Assembly: GCA_015709715.1 (NCBI GenBank)
Contig: CP054184.1
Location: 1,721,001-1,785,000, forward strand
From: Nitrospira sp.
GTDB taxonomy: Bacteria; Nitrospirota; Nitrospiria; Nitrospirales; Nitrospiraceae
Length of the DNA stretch: 64,000 nucleotides
Direction of reading: 5' to 3'
The notes beneath the pieces are model-generated. The model was not told the DNA's origin. It saw only the letters and a list, made by a program, of their open reading frames with translations, and did not search any database. Every line of letters begins with the position of its first letter. Position 1 is the stretch's first letter. This document shows, piece after piece, positions 20,486 to 30,455 of this stretch. The position numbers and the translations under genes were made by a program.

Positions 20486-20857
20486 ATGGGGAGTGAAGCA
20501 GCACCGCTGAATTACATTCCGATCCTGATCTTCATCGTGATCGCGTTTGCGTTCGGCGCGGTGCAGTTGCTGGTCGGACGCATCGTCCGCCCGAGCCGCC
20601 CTTACCGAGCCAAGCTCGCGCCCTACGAGAGCGGCAGCCCGCTGTTTTCAGATGCGCGCGTCCAGTTTCCCATCCGCTATTACATCATCGCGATGTTGTT
20701 CGTGATCTTCGATATCGAGATCGTCTTCATGTTTCCCTGGGCGGTGGCCTTCAAGAAGCTAGGGTTGGTGGGGCTGATCGAAATGGCCCTGTTCATCGCG
20801 ATCCTGGTGGTTGGCTTCTGGTATGCGTGGAAGAAGGGGGCGTTGGAATGGGATTGA
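20486..20857 (+). CDS. nuoA: NADH-quinone oxidoreductase subunit A
   Basis: The protein has 123 residues with three membrane helices, as in the family. The conserved loop KLAPYESGSPLFSDARVQFPIRYY and the acidic helix VIFDIEIVFMFPWAV are typical of NuoA/ND3. It sits in the membrane arm next to the quinone site. It is the first nuo gene, 12 bp after the methyltransferase. Confidence 0.95.
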   Translation: MGSEAAPLNYIPILIFIVIAFAFGAVQLLVGRIVRPSRPYRAKLAPYESGSPLFSDARVQFPIRYYIIAMLFVIFDIEIVFMFPWAVAFKKLGLVGLIEMALFIAILVVGFWYAWKKGALEWD

Positions 20858-20941
20858 GTGGGTCCCTTTCGTGCGGGCGGATGGGCGCCCTGGTCGATGC
20901 CGCCCAATCAATCCCGTCCCAGATGTGGGGGTAAACGGAAG

Positions 20942-21421
20942 ATGAGCTTTTTAGAGCGACAGCTGGATGCGAACGTGCTGACGACGAACCTGGACGCGTT
21001 CGTGTCCTGGGCCAGGAAGTCGTCGCTGTGGCCCATGACCTTCGGCTTGGCCTGTTGCGCCATCGAAATGATCGCCAGCGTGTCGTCGCGCTACGACATC
21101 GACCGTTTCGGCGCCGGCGTCTTCCGCGCCTCCCCGCGCCAATCCGATCTGATGATCGTGGCCGGCACGGTCACGCGCAAGATGGCCCCGGTCATCCGCC
21201 GCATTTATGACCAGATGGCAGAGCCGCGGTACGTGATCTCCATGGGATCCTGCGCCACCTCGGGCAACCACTACAACAGTTATGCGGTCGTGCAGGGTGT
21301 GGACCAGATCGTCCCGGTCGATGTGTACATTCCCGGCTGTCCCCCACGCCCCGAGGCGTTGTTGGACGGCTTGCTGAAATTGCAGGAAAAAATTCAACGC
21401 GAGAAGGTATTCGTGCGCTAG
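20942..21421 (+). CDS. nuoB: NADH-quinone oxidoreductase subunit B (N2 cluster)
   Basis: The protein has 159 residues. I use the ATG at 20942 ([18 protein letters not shown]), the family's usual beginning, instead of an upstream in-frame ATG at 20858 that abuts the nuoA stop. The four ligands of the N2 [4Fe-4S] cluster are present: the double Cys in [10 protein letters not shown], the Cys in [15 protein letters not shown] and the Cys in [11 protein letters not shown]2 passes electrons to quinone at the interface with NuoCD. Confidence 0.96.
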   Translation: MSFLERQLDANVLTTNLDAFVSWARKSSLWPMTFGLACCAIEMIASVSSRYDIDRFGAGVFRASPRQSDLMIVAGTVTRKMAPVIRRIYDQMAEPRYVISMGSCATSGNHYNSYAVVQGVDQIVPVDVYIPGCPPRPEALLDGLLKLQEKIQREKVFVR

Positions 21422-21439
21422 TCCGTTCCAGGCTCTTCG

Positions 21440-23200
21440 ATGAGTGCGATGCAACCGTTGCTCCAACGACTGATGACGGAATTTCCCGACGCGATTCGCG
21501 CCGTGGAGGCCGATACGGCCAGGAACGAAGTGACCGCTCGCGTGGCGGCCTCGCGCATCGTCGATGTGGCGCGCTGGCTGCACGATACGCCGGAGGCCGC
21601 GTTCGACCACATCACCGACATCTGCTCCGTGGATTACCCGGACGACCCGGAACGGTTCGAGGTGGTCTATCAACTACTCTCGTTGCCGCACCGTCGCCGC
21701 ATCCGGTTGAAGGCCCGCGTCACCGAGGACAAGCCGGAAATCGCTTCCGTCACCGGCATCTGGAAGGGCGCCGAGTTCATGGAGCGGGAGGTCTACGACT
21801 TGATGGGGATTACCTTCGTGGGCCACCCCGACCTGCGCCGCATCCTCTTGCCCGACGACTACGAAGAGGGCCATCCGCTGCGGAAGGATTTCCCCGCCGA
21901 AGGGCGCGGCTGGCGCAGCTCATTTCCATTCATTCCACGGCTGGACGAAGCCCCGATGGAACAGACGGAAGGCGAGTTCACCGAACAGGAAAAACAAACC
22001 TTCCTCGCCACCGAGCCTCAAACACCGAATCGACGGCGCGAGGAGCTGCTGTTGAACATGGGCCCCCAACATCCCAGTACCCACGGCGTGCTGCGGGTGG
22101 TGCTCGAACTGGACGGCGAACGCATCGTGAAGGCCACGCCGGACTTGGGCTACCTACATCGCGGCGTCGAAAAGCTCGCCGAGGGCCTCCATTACATGCA
22201 AGTGATTCCGCATACCGACCGGCTGGATTACGTCTGCGCCATGGCGAACAACTATGCCTATGTGCGCGCGGTGGAGAAGCTGCTGGCCATCAGCGTACCG
22301 GAACGGGCGGAGTACATCCGCACGATCGTGGCGGAGATGCAGCGCATCATCGGCCACCTGTTCTGGCTGGGAACGCAGGCCCTGGACATCGGCGCGATGA
22401 CGGTCTTCTTCTGGACCTTCCGCGAGCGCGAAGTGTTGCTGGACATGTTCGAGAAGTTGTGCGGAGCACGCCTCACGCTGAACTACTACCGCATCGGCGG
22501 CGTGGACAGCGACTTTACGCCCGACCTGGCCGCGAAGCTCAAGGCGTTTTTGAAGACCTTTCCCGACAAGGTCAGCGAATACGACCAACTGTTGCTCTCG
22601 AACCGCATCTGGGTGGGCCGCACGAAGAACATCGCGGTCATCTCGGCGGAAGATGCCATCAACTTCGGCCTGACCGGTCCGACGCTGCGGGGCTCCGGCG
22701 TGGATTACGACATCCGCAAGTACGAACCCTACGGCGTCTACGACAAGGTCGACTGGGAAGTGCCGGTGGGCAAGCAAGGCGACACCTACGATCGGTACTG
22801 GGTGCGGATGGAGGAAATGCGGCAGAGCGCCCGGATCATCTCGCAATGCCTCGACCAGATGCCCGAAGGGGCGATTATGGCCGATGTCCCCCAGGTCATC
22901 CCTCCGCCTAAGGCCAAGGTCATGCGGGACATGGAGAGTCTGATCCACCACTTCATTATTTTCACGCAGGGCTTCAAGCCGCCGAAGGCCGAAACCTACT
23001 GTGGAACGGAAGCGCCGAAGGGCGAGCTCGGCTTCTTCATCGTCAGCGACGGGAGTCCCCGTCCCTATCGATTGAAGATTCGCGCGCCGTCGTTCATCCA
23101 CATGGGCGCCTTCGACCACATGGCGCGGGGCTACCTGATTTCGGACATCATCACGATCTTCGGAACCTACGACATCGTGATGGGAGAATGTGATCGGTGA
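21440..23200 (+). CDS. nuoCD: NADH-quinone oxidoreductase fused subunit C/D
   Basis: The protein has 586 residues. The NuoC part (about residues 1-180) contains [22 protein letters not shown] and [28 protein letters not shown]-like sequence; the NuoD part follows with [19 protein letters not shown]. C and D are fused as in E. coli, not separate as in mitochondria. Residues near the quinone site are conserved: His in PSTHGVLR, Arg in [10 protein letters not shown], and [11 protein letters not shown], which supplies the family's quinone-binding Tyr. It lies 18 bp after nuoB. The Arg in LHRG aligns with the one methylated by NDUFAF7 in mitochondria. Confidence 0.96.
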   Translation: [586 protein letters not shown]

Positions 23201-23323
23201 GTCGATGAGCCGTTTACTTCCTGTGCTCGCGCAACGCGCGGTCTCAGAAGACCCTCGTTGGACGCGCGCAGGCGGAAGCACCCGGCTCACGCCTCACCGG
23301 AGCTGAAGCGTGGAGTGAGAGAG

Positions 23324-23860
23324 ATGTTGAAGGAAAAATATCAGGCGGAAATTGATGAGATTCTCTCCCGCTATCCGGTGAAGCGGTCGGCGTTGCTGCC
23401 GTTGCTCTACCTCGCGCAGCGCGAGCTGGGCTACATCACCGAGGCGGCCATGCAGGAAATCGCCGCCATCTTGAAGCTGACACCGCCGCAAGTGTATGAA
23501 ACGGCCACCTTCTACACGATGCTCAACTTGAAACCGGTGGGCAAGTTTCACATTCAGGTCTGCAAGTCCCTGATGTGCGCGCTGGTCGGCTCGGATACGG
23601 TCATCGGGTGGATCGGCAAGAAACTCGGCATCAAGCCGGGAGAGACGACGCAGGACAAACTCTTCACGCTGAGCGCGGTGGAATGTTTGGCCGCCTGCGG
23701 GACCGGCCCCATGATGCAGATCAACGACGACTATTACGAGCGGTTGACCGAGGAAAAGGTCGATCGCATTCTGGCCGACTTGCGGCAGACCGGCAGCTGC
23801 ACATTGAAGACCGGTCCCTTTATGTGGCCGGAACCGGCTGGAACCCAAAGCCAAGGGTAA
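23324..23860 (+). CDS. nuoE: NADH-quinone oxidoreductase subunit E
   Basis: The protein has 178 residues from the ATG at 23324 (MLKEKYQAEIDEILSRYP); a longer frame from 23258 has no family support. It is a thioredoxin-like [2Fe-2S] protein with CKSLMC and CLAACGTGP, the four ligands of cluster N1a. The helical N-terminus ends in VYETATFYTMLNLKPVGK, typical of NuoE. It works with NuoF in the NADH-oxidising tip. The 123-bp gap after nuoCD is the largest in the operon except for nuoA-nuoB-size gaps, and holds no convincing gene. Confidence 0.95.
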   Translation: MLKEKYQAEIDEILSRYPVKRSALLPLLYLAQRELGYITEAAMQEIAAILKLTPPQVYETATFYTMLNLKPVGKFHIQVCKSLMCALVGSDTVIGWIGKKLGIKPGETTQDKLFTLSAVECLAACGTGPMMQINDDYYERLTEEKVDRILADLRQTGSCTLKTGPFMWPEPAGTQSQG

Positions 23861-23870
23861 TCGCGACACT

Positions 23871-25178
23871 ATGCCGACGTACGAACCGATCCTGCTGAAA
23901 AACATGTTGCAGCCCGGGTACCGCGGATCGCTCGCGGACTATGAACGGGTGGGCGGCTATCAGGCGCTGCGCAAGGTGCTGGGCAAGGTCAGCCCCGCGG
24001 ACGTGACCGCAGTGGTGATGAAGTCGGGCTTGCGCGGACGCGGCGGCGCCGGATTCCCGACCGGCGTGAAATGGGGCTTCTTGCCCAAGGATTACCAAGG
24101 GCCGCGTTATCTCTGTTGCAACGCCGACGAAAGCGAGCCGGGTACCTTCAAGGATCGGCAGCTGATCGAGCGGGATCCCCACCAACTCATCGAAGGTATC
24201 CTGATCGCCTGTTACGCCATTGGCGCAGCCAGTTCCTACATTTACATCCGGGGCGAATTCGTCCTGGGGGCGAAGATCCTCGAACAGGCGATCGCGGAGG
24301 CGCGGGCGGCTGGGTATGTCGGCAAGAACATCCTCGGTACCGGCACCTCCGTCGACGTGTGGGTCCACCGCGGGGCCGGCGCCTACATCTGCGGCGAGGA
24401 AACGGCGTTGCTGGAATCGCTCGAAGGGAAACGCGGCCTCCCGCGCGTGAAGCCGCCCTTTCCGGCGACACACGGCCTCTACAACAAGCCGACCGTCGTC
24501 AACAACGTCGAGACGCTCGCCAACCTGCCGCACATCCTGATGCGCGGAGCCGAATGGTTCGCCTCCATCGGCTCGCCGCCCAAGAGCACCGGCACCCGGG
24601 TGTTTTGTGTGAGCGGCCACGTGGCGCGCCCCGGCAACTACGAAGTCCCGATGGGGATCACGTTCCGTGAGTTGATTTACGAGCACGCCGGCGGCATGCG
24701 GGGCCAAAAGGCTCTCAAGGCGTTCATTCCAGGCGGCGCCTCTGCGCCGTTCCTGACGCCCGAGCATCTGGACGTGAAGATGGACTTCGAGTCCGTCGCC
24801 CAAGCCGGATCCATGTTGGGATCTGGCGGCGTGACGGTCATGGAAGAGGGCACGGACATGGTGTGGGCCGCCCTCCGGCTGATGGAGTTTTTCTATCACG
24901 AGTCTTGCGGCAAGTGCAGTCCCTGCCGAGAGGGCAGTTCCTGGCTGGTCCAAACGATGCGCCGGATCGTCAACAGGCGCGGCCGCATGGCCGACCTCGA
25001 AACGTTGACCGACCTGTGCAACCACATCGCCGGACGCACGGTCTGCGCCTTCGGGGACGCGGAGGTCTCGCCGATCTTGAGCACGTTGAAACATTGGCGA
25101 CATGAATACGTTACCTATATCCACGCCGCGGAGGCCGCAAACTTGATTCGGCCGGAACCGGTCGGCACGAAACAGTAG
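23871..25178 (+). CDS. nuoF: NADH-quinone oxidoreductase subunit F (NADH/FMN binding)
   Basis: The protein has 435 residues. The FMN/NADH-binding loop GLRGRGGAGFPTGVKWGF, the second glycine-rich part HRGAGAYICGEETALLESLEG, and the N3 [4Fe-4S] motif ESCGKCSPCREGSSWL with a distal Cys in GRTVCAFG are all present. It oxidises NADH and passes electrons through FMN to the iron-sulfur chain. It lies 10 bp after nuoE. Confidence 0.97.
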   Translation: MPTYEPILLKNMLQPGYRGSLADYERVGGYQALRKVLGKVSPADVTAVVMKSGLRGRGGAGFPTGVKWGFLPKDYQGPRYLCCNADESEPGTFKDRQLIERDPHQLIEGILIACYAIGAASSYIYIRGEFVLGAKILEQAIAEARAAGYVGKNILGTGTSVDVWVHRGAGAYICGEETALLESLEGKRGLPRVKPPFPATHGLYNKPTVVNNVETLANLPHILMRGAEWFASIGSPPKSTGTRVFCVSGHVARPGNYEVPMGITFRELIYEHAGGMRGQKALKAFIPGGASAPFLTPEHLDVKMDFESVAQAGSMLGSGGVTVMEEGTDMVWAALRLMEFFYHESCGKCSPCREGSSWLVQTMRRIVNRRGRMADLETLTDLCNHIAGRTVCAFGDAEVSPILSTLKHWRHEYVTYIHAAEAANLIRPEPVGTKQ

Positions 25179-25198
25179 GGCCTCGAACCGGTCACATT

Positions 25199-27868
25199 AT
25201 GCCCGATTCCAAACCAGACACTGTCCGCCTGACCATCGACGGCACCACGATCGCGGTCCCCAAGGGAACGCTCGTGATCGAAGCGGCGCGCCGCGTGGGC
25301 GTGATGATTCCGCATTTCTGTTACCACCCCAAGCTAAAGCCGGACGCCAATTGCCGGATGTGCCTGGTCGAGGTCGAGAAGATGCCGAAGCTGCAGACCG
25401 CCTGCAGCACGCCGGTCGCCGAAGGCATGGTCGTCCGCACTGCCACCACGGTGGTGGATGACGCCCACAAGTCGGTGCTGGAATTCATCCTGGCCAACCA
25501 CCCGCTCGATTGTCCGGTGTGCGACCAAGGCGGTCGCTGCGACCTGCAGGACTTCTCGCACCAATACACGCCCACGACCAGCCGCTTCATCGAGACCAAA
25601 CGGATTTTCCAAAAAGAATACTTCAGCCCCGTCATCGAAACGCAGATGAACCGCTGCGTGCAATGCCTGCGTTGCGTCCGGTACTGCGACGAGGTGATGG
25701 ATGTGAAGGCCCTGGCCCCGGTCGGCCGCGGCACCATGACCGAAATCAAACATTTCGGCCCTCACGAGCTCGATTGCGAGTTCTGCGGCGGCTGCGTGCA
25801 GATCTGTCCGGTCGGCGCCATCACCAGCCGGCTGTCGATGTATGAATATCGCCCCTGGATGCTCAAGCGGGCCGACACCATCTGCACCTACTGCGGCGAC
25901 GGCTGCCGTATCACCGTGCAGACGAAGGACAACCAGCTCATCGAGGTAAATTCCTCCCATGGCGCCGGCCGGAACAACGGCGACCTCTGCGCCAGAGGGT
26001 TCTTCGGGTACCACGCAACCAGCCATCCGGATCGGCTCCAACACCCCCTAATCCGTCGGGATGGAACGTTGGTCGAAGCGACCTGGGAAGAGGCCCTCGA
26101 ATACGTGGCCGAACAGGCCACCCGCTTGAAGCTCGCGCATGGGGCCGACGCCTTCGGCGGGCTCATCACCTCCCGCTGTACCAACGAAGACCTCTACGTC
26201 TTCCAAAAGTTCATGCGGCTGGTGATCGGCACCAACCACATCGACAGCGGCGCGCGCTACGGCCACCTCCACGGCATCCAGGCCTTGCGTCGAGTCCAGG
26301 GCACCCACCGCTGGACGGTCGCCTTCGAGGACATCATCTCCGCCGACACGCTCCTCCTGGTCGGCACGAACGTCACGGAAACGAGTCCGATCACCGGACT
26401 CAAGGTCAAGGAAGCGGTCAAGAAACGGCAGGCCACCTTGGTCACGATCGAGACCCTCCAGCCCGCAGTGGATACCCTGAGCAACATCGTGAATCTGGCC
26501 ACGCATCACTTCCCCACGCATCCGACGCAGTTCGGCAACCAGGTGCTCGGCCTGACCAAGGCCCTGCTCGAACAGAACCTCGTCGAGCCGACCTTCGCGC
26601 AGCACGCGCCGGAGTTCCTCCAGAAGATCACGGCGGCGCTGCAGAACGTTGCCTGGGAAACCCTGGAGGCAGCGACAGGGCAGACGAAGACCCACTGGAG
26701 CGAGGCGGCACGGGCCTTGGCGTCAGCCAAACGGCTGGTCGTCCTGGTCGGTCCCGGCGTGTTGCGCCATCCCGGCGCGCAGGGCACAGTCACCAATCTG
26801 TTGGACCTGTTGCTGCTGCTCGGCAAACTCGTGACACCGGGGTGCGGCGTCGCGCCGTTGGCCGAAGAGAACAACGACCAGGGCGCGGTGGAAATGGGCG
26901 CGGTGGCGGAATTCATCCCGGGCCCTGCTCCGGCCGGTGACCAGGCGGCGCGGGACCGTGTGGCTTCATTGTGGCGCGAGGACCTGCCTCGCACGCCGGG
27001 AGCCTCCTTGCTGCCCATGTTGGCCTCCGCAGACAAGGGCACCTTGAAGGCCCTGTTCGTGGTCGGAGAAAACCCGGTGGGCACGTTGCCCGCCGCAGCC
27101 AAGGCCAAGGAAGCCCTCGCCAAATTGGATCTCGTGGTCTGCCAGGAACTGTTCCTCACCGAAACCGCGGCCATGGCCCACGTGGTCCTGCCCGCCTGCT
27201 CGTACTTGGAAAAGAACGGCACCTTCACGAACTCAGAAGGGCATGTCCAAACCGTGCGCCAAGCCATCGACCCGGTGGGAGAAAGCCGCCCGGATTGGGA
27301 AATGTTCTCCGCCCTCTCGGTCCTCATGGGGACGCCCCTTGAATATGGAGACGCCCGGGAAATCCTGAAGGAGATTCGGAACGTCATTCCGGGATACGCG
27401 CTCTTGGGACCGACTCCGACCTCTCCCAAGGTGGACCAGGTCCAGTTGCAGCGCTACCTGGCCGAGGGCTTCGCGCCGGATGTCGCCGCGCGGTATACCA
27501 CGGCTCCGGCCCCGCCTGCGGGACAGGATGCCTTCACGCTGTTGTTCGTCCAGACGCTGTTCCACTCGGGGAAGCTCTCGACCCGTTCCAAAGGCCTGCT
27601 CCAACTGCAGCAGGAGGGTTTCCTGTCGATCAACCCGGCCGATGCCGCTCGCTTGGGCTTGGCCGACGGCGGACAGGTGCGGGTCTCGAACGAGCGCGGC
27701 TCGTTCACCACCACGGTGAAGCTGCGTGAGCGGGTGCCGGCCGGCGTCGTCTGGTTCCCGGAACATTTTGACGGCGAGGCCAAGCAGCTTGCCGATTGGA
27801 CGATTGATCCTCAGACACAAATCCCCTATTTTAAGCGCGCGCAGGTGTCCCTCGCGAGGGTCTCGTAG
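25199..27868 (+). CDS. nuoG: NADH-quinone oxidoreductase subunit G
   Basis: The protein has 889 residues. The N-terminal ferredoxin domain carries CYHPKLKPDANCRMC and a distal Cys for N1b. HPLDCPVCDQGGRCDLQD gives the His/Cys N5 site, and CVQCLRCVRYC with CEFCGGCVQICPVG gives further 4Fe-4S motifs. From about residue 225 a molybdopterin-oxidoreductase-like domain begins with CTYCGDGC and a later Cys in GDLCARG, the extra N7 cluster found in some bacteria. The C-terminal domain has the molybdopterin dinucleotide-binding fold but probably no cofactor, as in other NuoG. It is part of the peripheral arm. Confidence 0.95.
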   Translation: MPDSKPDTVRLTIDGTTIAVPKGTLVIEAARRVGVMIPHFCYHPKLKPDANCRMCLVEVEKMPKLQTACSTPVAEGMVVRTATTVVDDAHKSVLEFILANHPLDCPVCDQGGRCDLQDFSHQYTPTTSRFIETKRIFQKEYFSPVIETQMNRCVQCLRCVRYCDEVMDVKALAPVGRGTMTEIKHFGPHELDCEFCGGCVQICPVGAITSRLSMYEYRPWMLKRADTICTYCGDGCRITVQTKDNQLIEVNSSHGAGRNNGDLCARGFFGYHATSHPDRLQHPLIRRDGTLVEATWEEALEYVAEQATRLKLAHGADAFGGLITSRCTNEDLYVFQKFMRLVIGTNHIDSGARYGHLHGIQALRRVQGTHRWTVAFEDIISADTLLLVGTNVTETSPITGLKVKEAVKKRQATLVTIETLQPAVDTLSNIVNLATHHFPTHPTQFGNQVLGLTKALLEQNLVEPTFAQHAPEFLQKITAALQNVAWETLEAATGQTKTHWSEAARALASAKRLVVLVGPGVLRHPGAQGTVTNLLDLLLLLGKLVTPGCGVAPLAEENNDQGAVEMGAVAEFIPGPAPAGDQAARDRVASLWREDLPRTPGASLLPMLASADKGTLKALFVVGENPVGTLPAAAKAKEALAKLDLVVCQELFLTETAAMAHVVLPACSYLEKNGTFTNSEGHVQTVRQAIDPVGESRPDWEMFSALSVLMGTPLEYGDAREILKEIRNVIPGYALLGPTPTSPKVDQVQLQRYLAEGFAPDVAARYTTAPAPPAGQDAFTLLFVQTLFHSGKLSTRSKGLLQLQQEGFLSINPADAARLGLADGGQVRVSNERGSFTTTVKLRERVPAGVVWFPEHFDGEAKQLADWTIDPQTQIPYFKRAQVSLARVS

Positions 27869-27883
27869 GACGGGACGAGGAGT

Positions 27884-28960
27884 ATGGCTGTTATGGAAAT
27901 CGGATTGCGACTGGCAGTGTCGTTAGCTCAAATCGCCGCGGTCATGGGCGTGGTGATGTTGACCGTGATGGTCCTCACACTCGCCGAGCGCAAGGTCCTC
28001 GGCTGGATGCAGGACCGCATGGGCCCCATGGAAGTCGGCCCCTACGGCGTGCTGCAACCGATCGCCGATGGCTTGAAGCTCTTCTTCAAGGAAGACATCG
28101 TCCCGGCGGGCGCCAACAAATTCTTGTTCAGCCTCGCCCCGATCCTGGCGCTGGTCCCGGCCATGATCGGGTTTGCGGTCATTCCGTTCGGGCCGAGCCA
28201 CACGGTCGAACTGTTCGGTCTGCAGATCAAGCCCTTCATCATCAGCGACATCAATATCGGCATCCTCTACATCCTGGCCTTCGCCTCCATCGGCGCCTAT
28301 GGGATCATCCTGGGCGGCTGGGCTTCCAACAGCAAGTATTCGCTGTTGGGCGGCCTCCGGTCCGCGGCGCAGGTCATCAGTTACGAATTGAACGTCGGCC
28401 TGGCGATCGTGGGCGTCATCCTCCTGTCCGGCTCCTTGAGCCTGGTGAAAATCACCGAAGCACAAGCCGGAGGGTTCTGGAATTGGTACGTGCTGGCCCT
28501 GCCGTTTCCGCAGATCTTCGCCTTCGTGGTGTATGTGATTTCTTCGGTGGCGGAAACCAACCGCGTCCCGTTCGACTTGCCGGAAGCGGAGAGCGAACTC
28601 GTGGCCGGCTTCTTCACCGAATACAGCGGCATGCGGTTCGCGTTCTTCTTCATCGCCGAATACGCGAACATGATTCTGGTGTCTTGCGTCGCGGCGGCGC
28701 TCTTCCTCGGGGGCTGGAATGCGCCCTACCCCGGCACCCTCCTGGGGCACCTGGGGCTGGAGAGCATCGCCTGGGTGGAAAACGTCGTCTGGTTCGCCGC
28801 CAAGGTCTACTTCTTCCTGTTCCTGTTTTTCTGGCTGCGGGCGACCTTGCCGCGCCTGCGGTATGACCAACTCATGCGGTTCGGCTGGAAGGTTATGCTG
28901 CCGATCGCGCTAGGCAACATTGTGCTGACCTCGATTGCGGCCTACATCTTCCCGCGGTAA
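27884..28960 (+). CDS. nuoH: NADH-quinone oxidoreductase subunit H
   Basis: The protein has 358 residues with about eight membrane helices. Conserved family loops are [21 protein letters not shown] at the start, [20 protein letters not shown], and the acidic loop [21 protein letters not shown], which lines the quinone channel. NuoH joins the peripheral and membrane arms. It starts 15 bp after nuoG. Confidence 0.96.
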   Translation: MAVMEIGLRLAVSLAQIAAVMGVVMLTVMVLTLAERKVLGWMQDRMGPMEVGPYGVLQPIADGLKLFFKEDIVPAGANKFLFSLAPILALVPAMIGFAVIPFGPSHTVELFGLQIKPFIISDINIGILYILAFASIGAYGIILGGWASNSKYSLLGGLRSAAQVISYELNVGLAIVGVILLSGSLSLVKITEAQAGGFWNWYVLALPFPQIFAFVVYVISSVAETNRVPFDLPEAESELVAGFFTEYSGMRFAFFFIAEYANMILVSCVAAALFLGGWNAPYPGTLLGHLGLESIAWVENVVWFAAKVYFFLFLFFWLRATLPRLRYDQLMRFGWKVMLPIALGNIVLTSIAAYIFPR

Positions 28961-28969
28961 GGGAGCGGC

Positions 28970-29545
28970 ATGAACGGAGCGCTGTCCACAGGGGCCGGGC
29001 GAAAACTCTCCTTCAGCGACTGGCTGAAGACGTTGACCTTCTACGAACTCCTCGTGGGGATGAAGGCCACGTTGAAACATTTGCTGAACTACAAGCCGAT
29101 CACCCTGCAATACCCCCATGAGAAGCGTCTGCTGCCCGACAACTACCGCGGCATGTTGTCCCTGCTGCGGTACGACGACGGCACCGAAAAGTGTGTGGGC
29201 TGCGACCTCTGCGAGGCCGCCTGTCCGTCGCGGGTCATCCGGGTCGTGAGCGCCGAGGTGCCGGGCGAACCGACCAAGCGGTATTCCAAGGAATACTATA
29301 TGGACATGACGCGGTGCCTCTTCTGCGGGCTCTGCGTCGATGCCTGCCCCGTGGATGCGCTGGCCATGACCAGGGAATTCGAGTGGTCCGTCTACGACAA
29401 GCGCCAGCTACACCTGAACAAGCAGCAACTGCTCGCCATCGGCGACCGCGCCTTTCCCGTCAAGGAAAAGCGCATCGAGCTGCAACACCCGAACGTGGCG
29501 TTTTTCAACGTCACCTTCAAGCATCTTCCGCAAAAGGAGCACTGA
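28970..29545 (+). CDS. nuoI: NADH-quinone oxidoreductase subunit I
   Basis: The protein has 191 residues. Two ferredoxin-type 4Fe-4S motifs, CVGCDLCEAACPSR and CLFCGLCVDACPVD, bind clusters N6a and N6b that lead to N2. The N-terminal amphipathic part (SDWLKTLTFYELLVGMKATL) lies on the membrane. It starts 9 bp after nuoH. Confidence 0.96.
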   Translation: MNGALSTGAGRKLSFSDWLKTLTFYELLVGMKATLKHLLNYKPITLQYPHEKRLLPDNYRGMLSLLRYDDGTEKCVGCDLCEAACPSRVIRVVSAEVPGEPTKRYSKEYYMDMTRCLFCGLCVDACPVDALAMTREFEWSVYDKRQLHLNKQQLLAIGDRAFPVKEKRIELQHPNVAFFNVTFKHLPQKEH

Positions 29546-29626
29546 CCGGGTGTCGGCCAACTCTTGCGGCATCCCGGGAGGCCGGACGATGGAACGGTGC
29601 GCCCGTTCCTGATCGATCGACGGACT

Positions 29627-30136
29627 ATGGACCAGCTTTTCTTTTTCTACTTCGCCGGCATCATCGCAGCGACCTCGCTGCTGGTGGTGGCGTTACGCAA
29701 CCCCGTCTACAGCGCGCTGGCCCTGTTGATCATGTTTTTCCATGTCGCCGGGCTTTACGTGACGCTGCATGCGGAGTTTCTCGCCGCGGTCCAGATCATC
29801 GTCTACGCAGGCGCCATCCTGGTGCTGTACCTGTTCGTCGTCATGTTGCTGAACGTGAAGCGGGAGGAGCGCTACCACAACCAGCTGCCGGTCGCCGGCC
29901 TGCTGGGGGTCATGCTGTTCTCCGAGGTGCTGCTGCTGCTCATCCAATCCCGCACGGCCGCCTCGACCACGGCCGCCGCGGATGCCGCCGAGACGGCGGG
30001 CAATACGGAAACGCTCGGCGAGGTCCTCTATTCGACCTATTTGTTTCCCTTCGAAGTGGCGTCCTTGATTTTGCTCGTCGCGATGATCGGCGCGATCATC
30101 CTGGCGAAGAAAGACATCTTTGAACGGGCCGATTAA
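29627..30136 (+). CDS. nuoJ: NADH-quinone oxidoreductase subunit J
   Basis: The protein has 169 residues from the ATG at 29627 (MDQLFFFYFAGIIAATSLLVV), where the membrane helices begin; the longer frame from 29564 adds a polar stretch not seen in the family. Five membrane helices are expected. The pi-bulge helix region AAVQIIVYAGAILVLYLFVVMLL is conserved. It is a membrane-arm subunit involved in coupling. It sits 81 bp after nuoI and 13 bp before nuoK. Confidence 0.94.
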   Translation: MDQLFFFYFAGIIAATSLLVVALRNPVYSALALLIMFFHVAGLYVTLHAEFLAAVQIIVYAGAILVLYLFVVMLLNVKREERYHNQLPVAGLLGVMLFSEVLLLLIQSRTAASTTAAADAAETAGNTETLGEVLYSTYLFPFEVASLILLVAMIGAIILAKKDIFERAD

Positions 30137-30149
30137 CCGGCGGTGACCC

Positions 30150-30455
30150 ATGGCTGTGCCCCTGTCGTACTACCTGATCCTGAGCGGCTTCGTGTTCCTC
30201 ACCGGCGTGGTGGGGGTGCTGATTCGACGGAACATCATCGTCATCCTGCTCTCGGTCGAGCTGATGTTGAACGCCACGAACATCAACTTCGTGGCCTTCT
30301 CGGAATATTTCCACCATGTGGCCGGACAGGTGTTCGTCTTTTTCGCCCTGACGGTGGCGGCAGCGGAAGTGGCCGTCGGCCTGGCGATCATCATCGCCCT
30401 GCATCGAGCCAACTCGACGATTTACGTCGATGAACTGAAGTTGTTGAAGTGGTGA
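30150..30455 (+). CDS. nuoK: NADH-quinone oxidoreductase subunit K
   Basis: The protein has 101 residues with three membrane helices. The two membrane-embedded glutamates of the family are visible in [18 protein letters not shown] and [12 protein letters not shown]. It forms part of the proton path. Its end overlaps the nuoL start by 7 bp. Confidence 0.95.
   Translation: MAVPLSYYLILSGFVFLTGVVGVLIRRNIIVILLSVELMLNATNINFVAFSEYFHHVAGQVFVFFALTVAAAEVAVGLAIIIALHRANSTIYVDELKLLKW

Noticed and set aside
23206-23307. 34-codon frame between nuoCD and nuoE
   Set aside because: Short, without motif, and the gap is not otherwise gene-like.
23820-25124. 434-codon minus-strand frame opposite nuoF
   Set aside because: nuoF is unambiguous on the plus strand; the antisense frame shows no domain.
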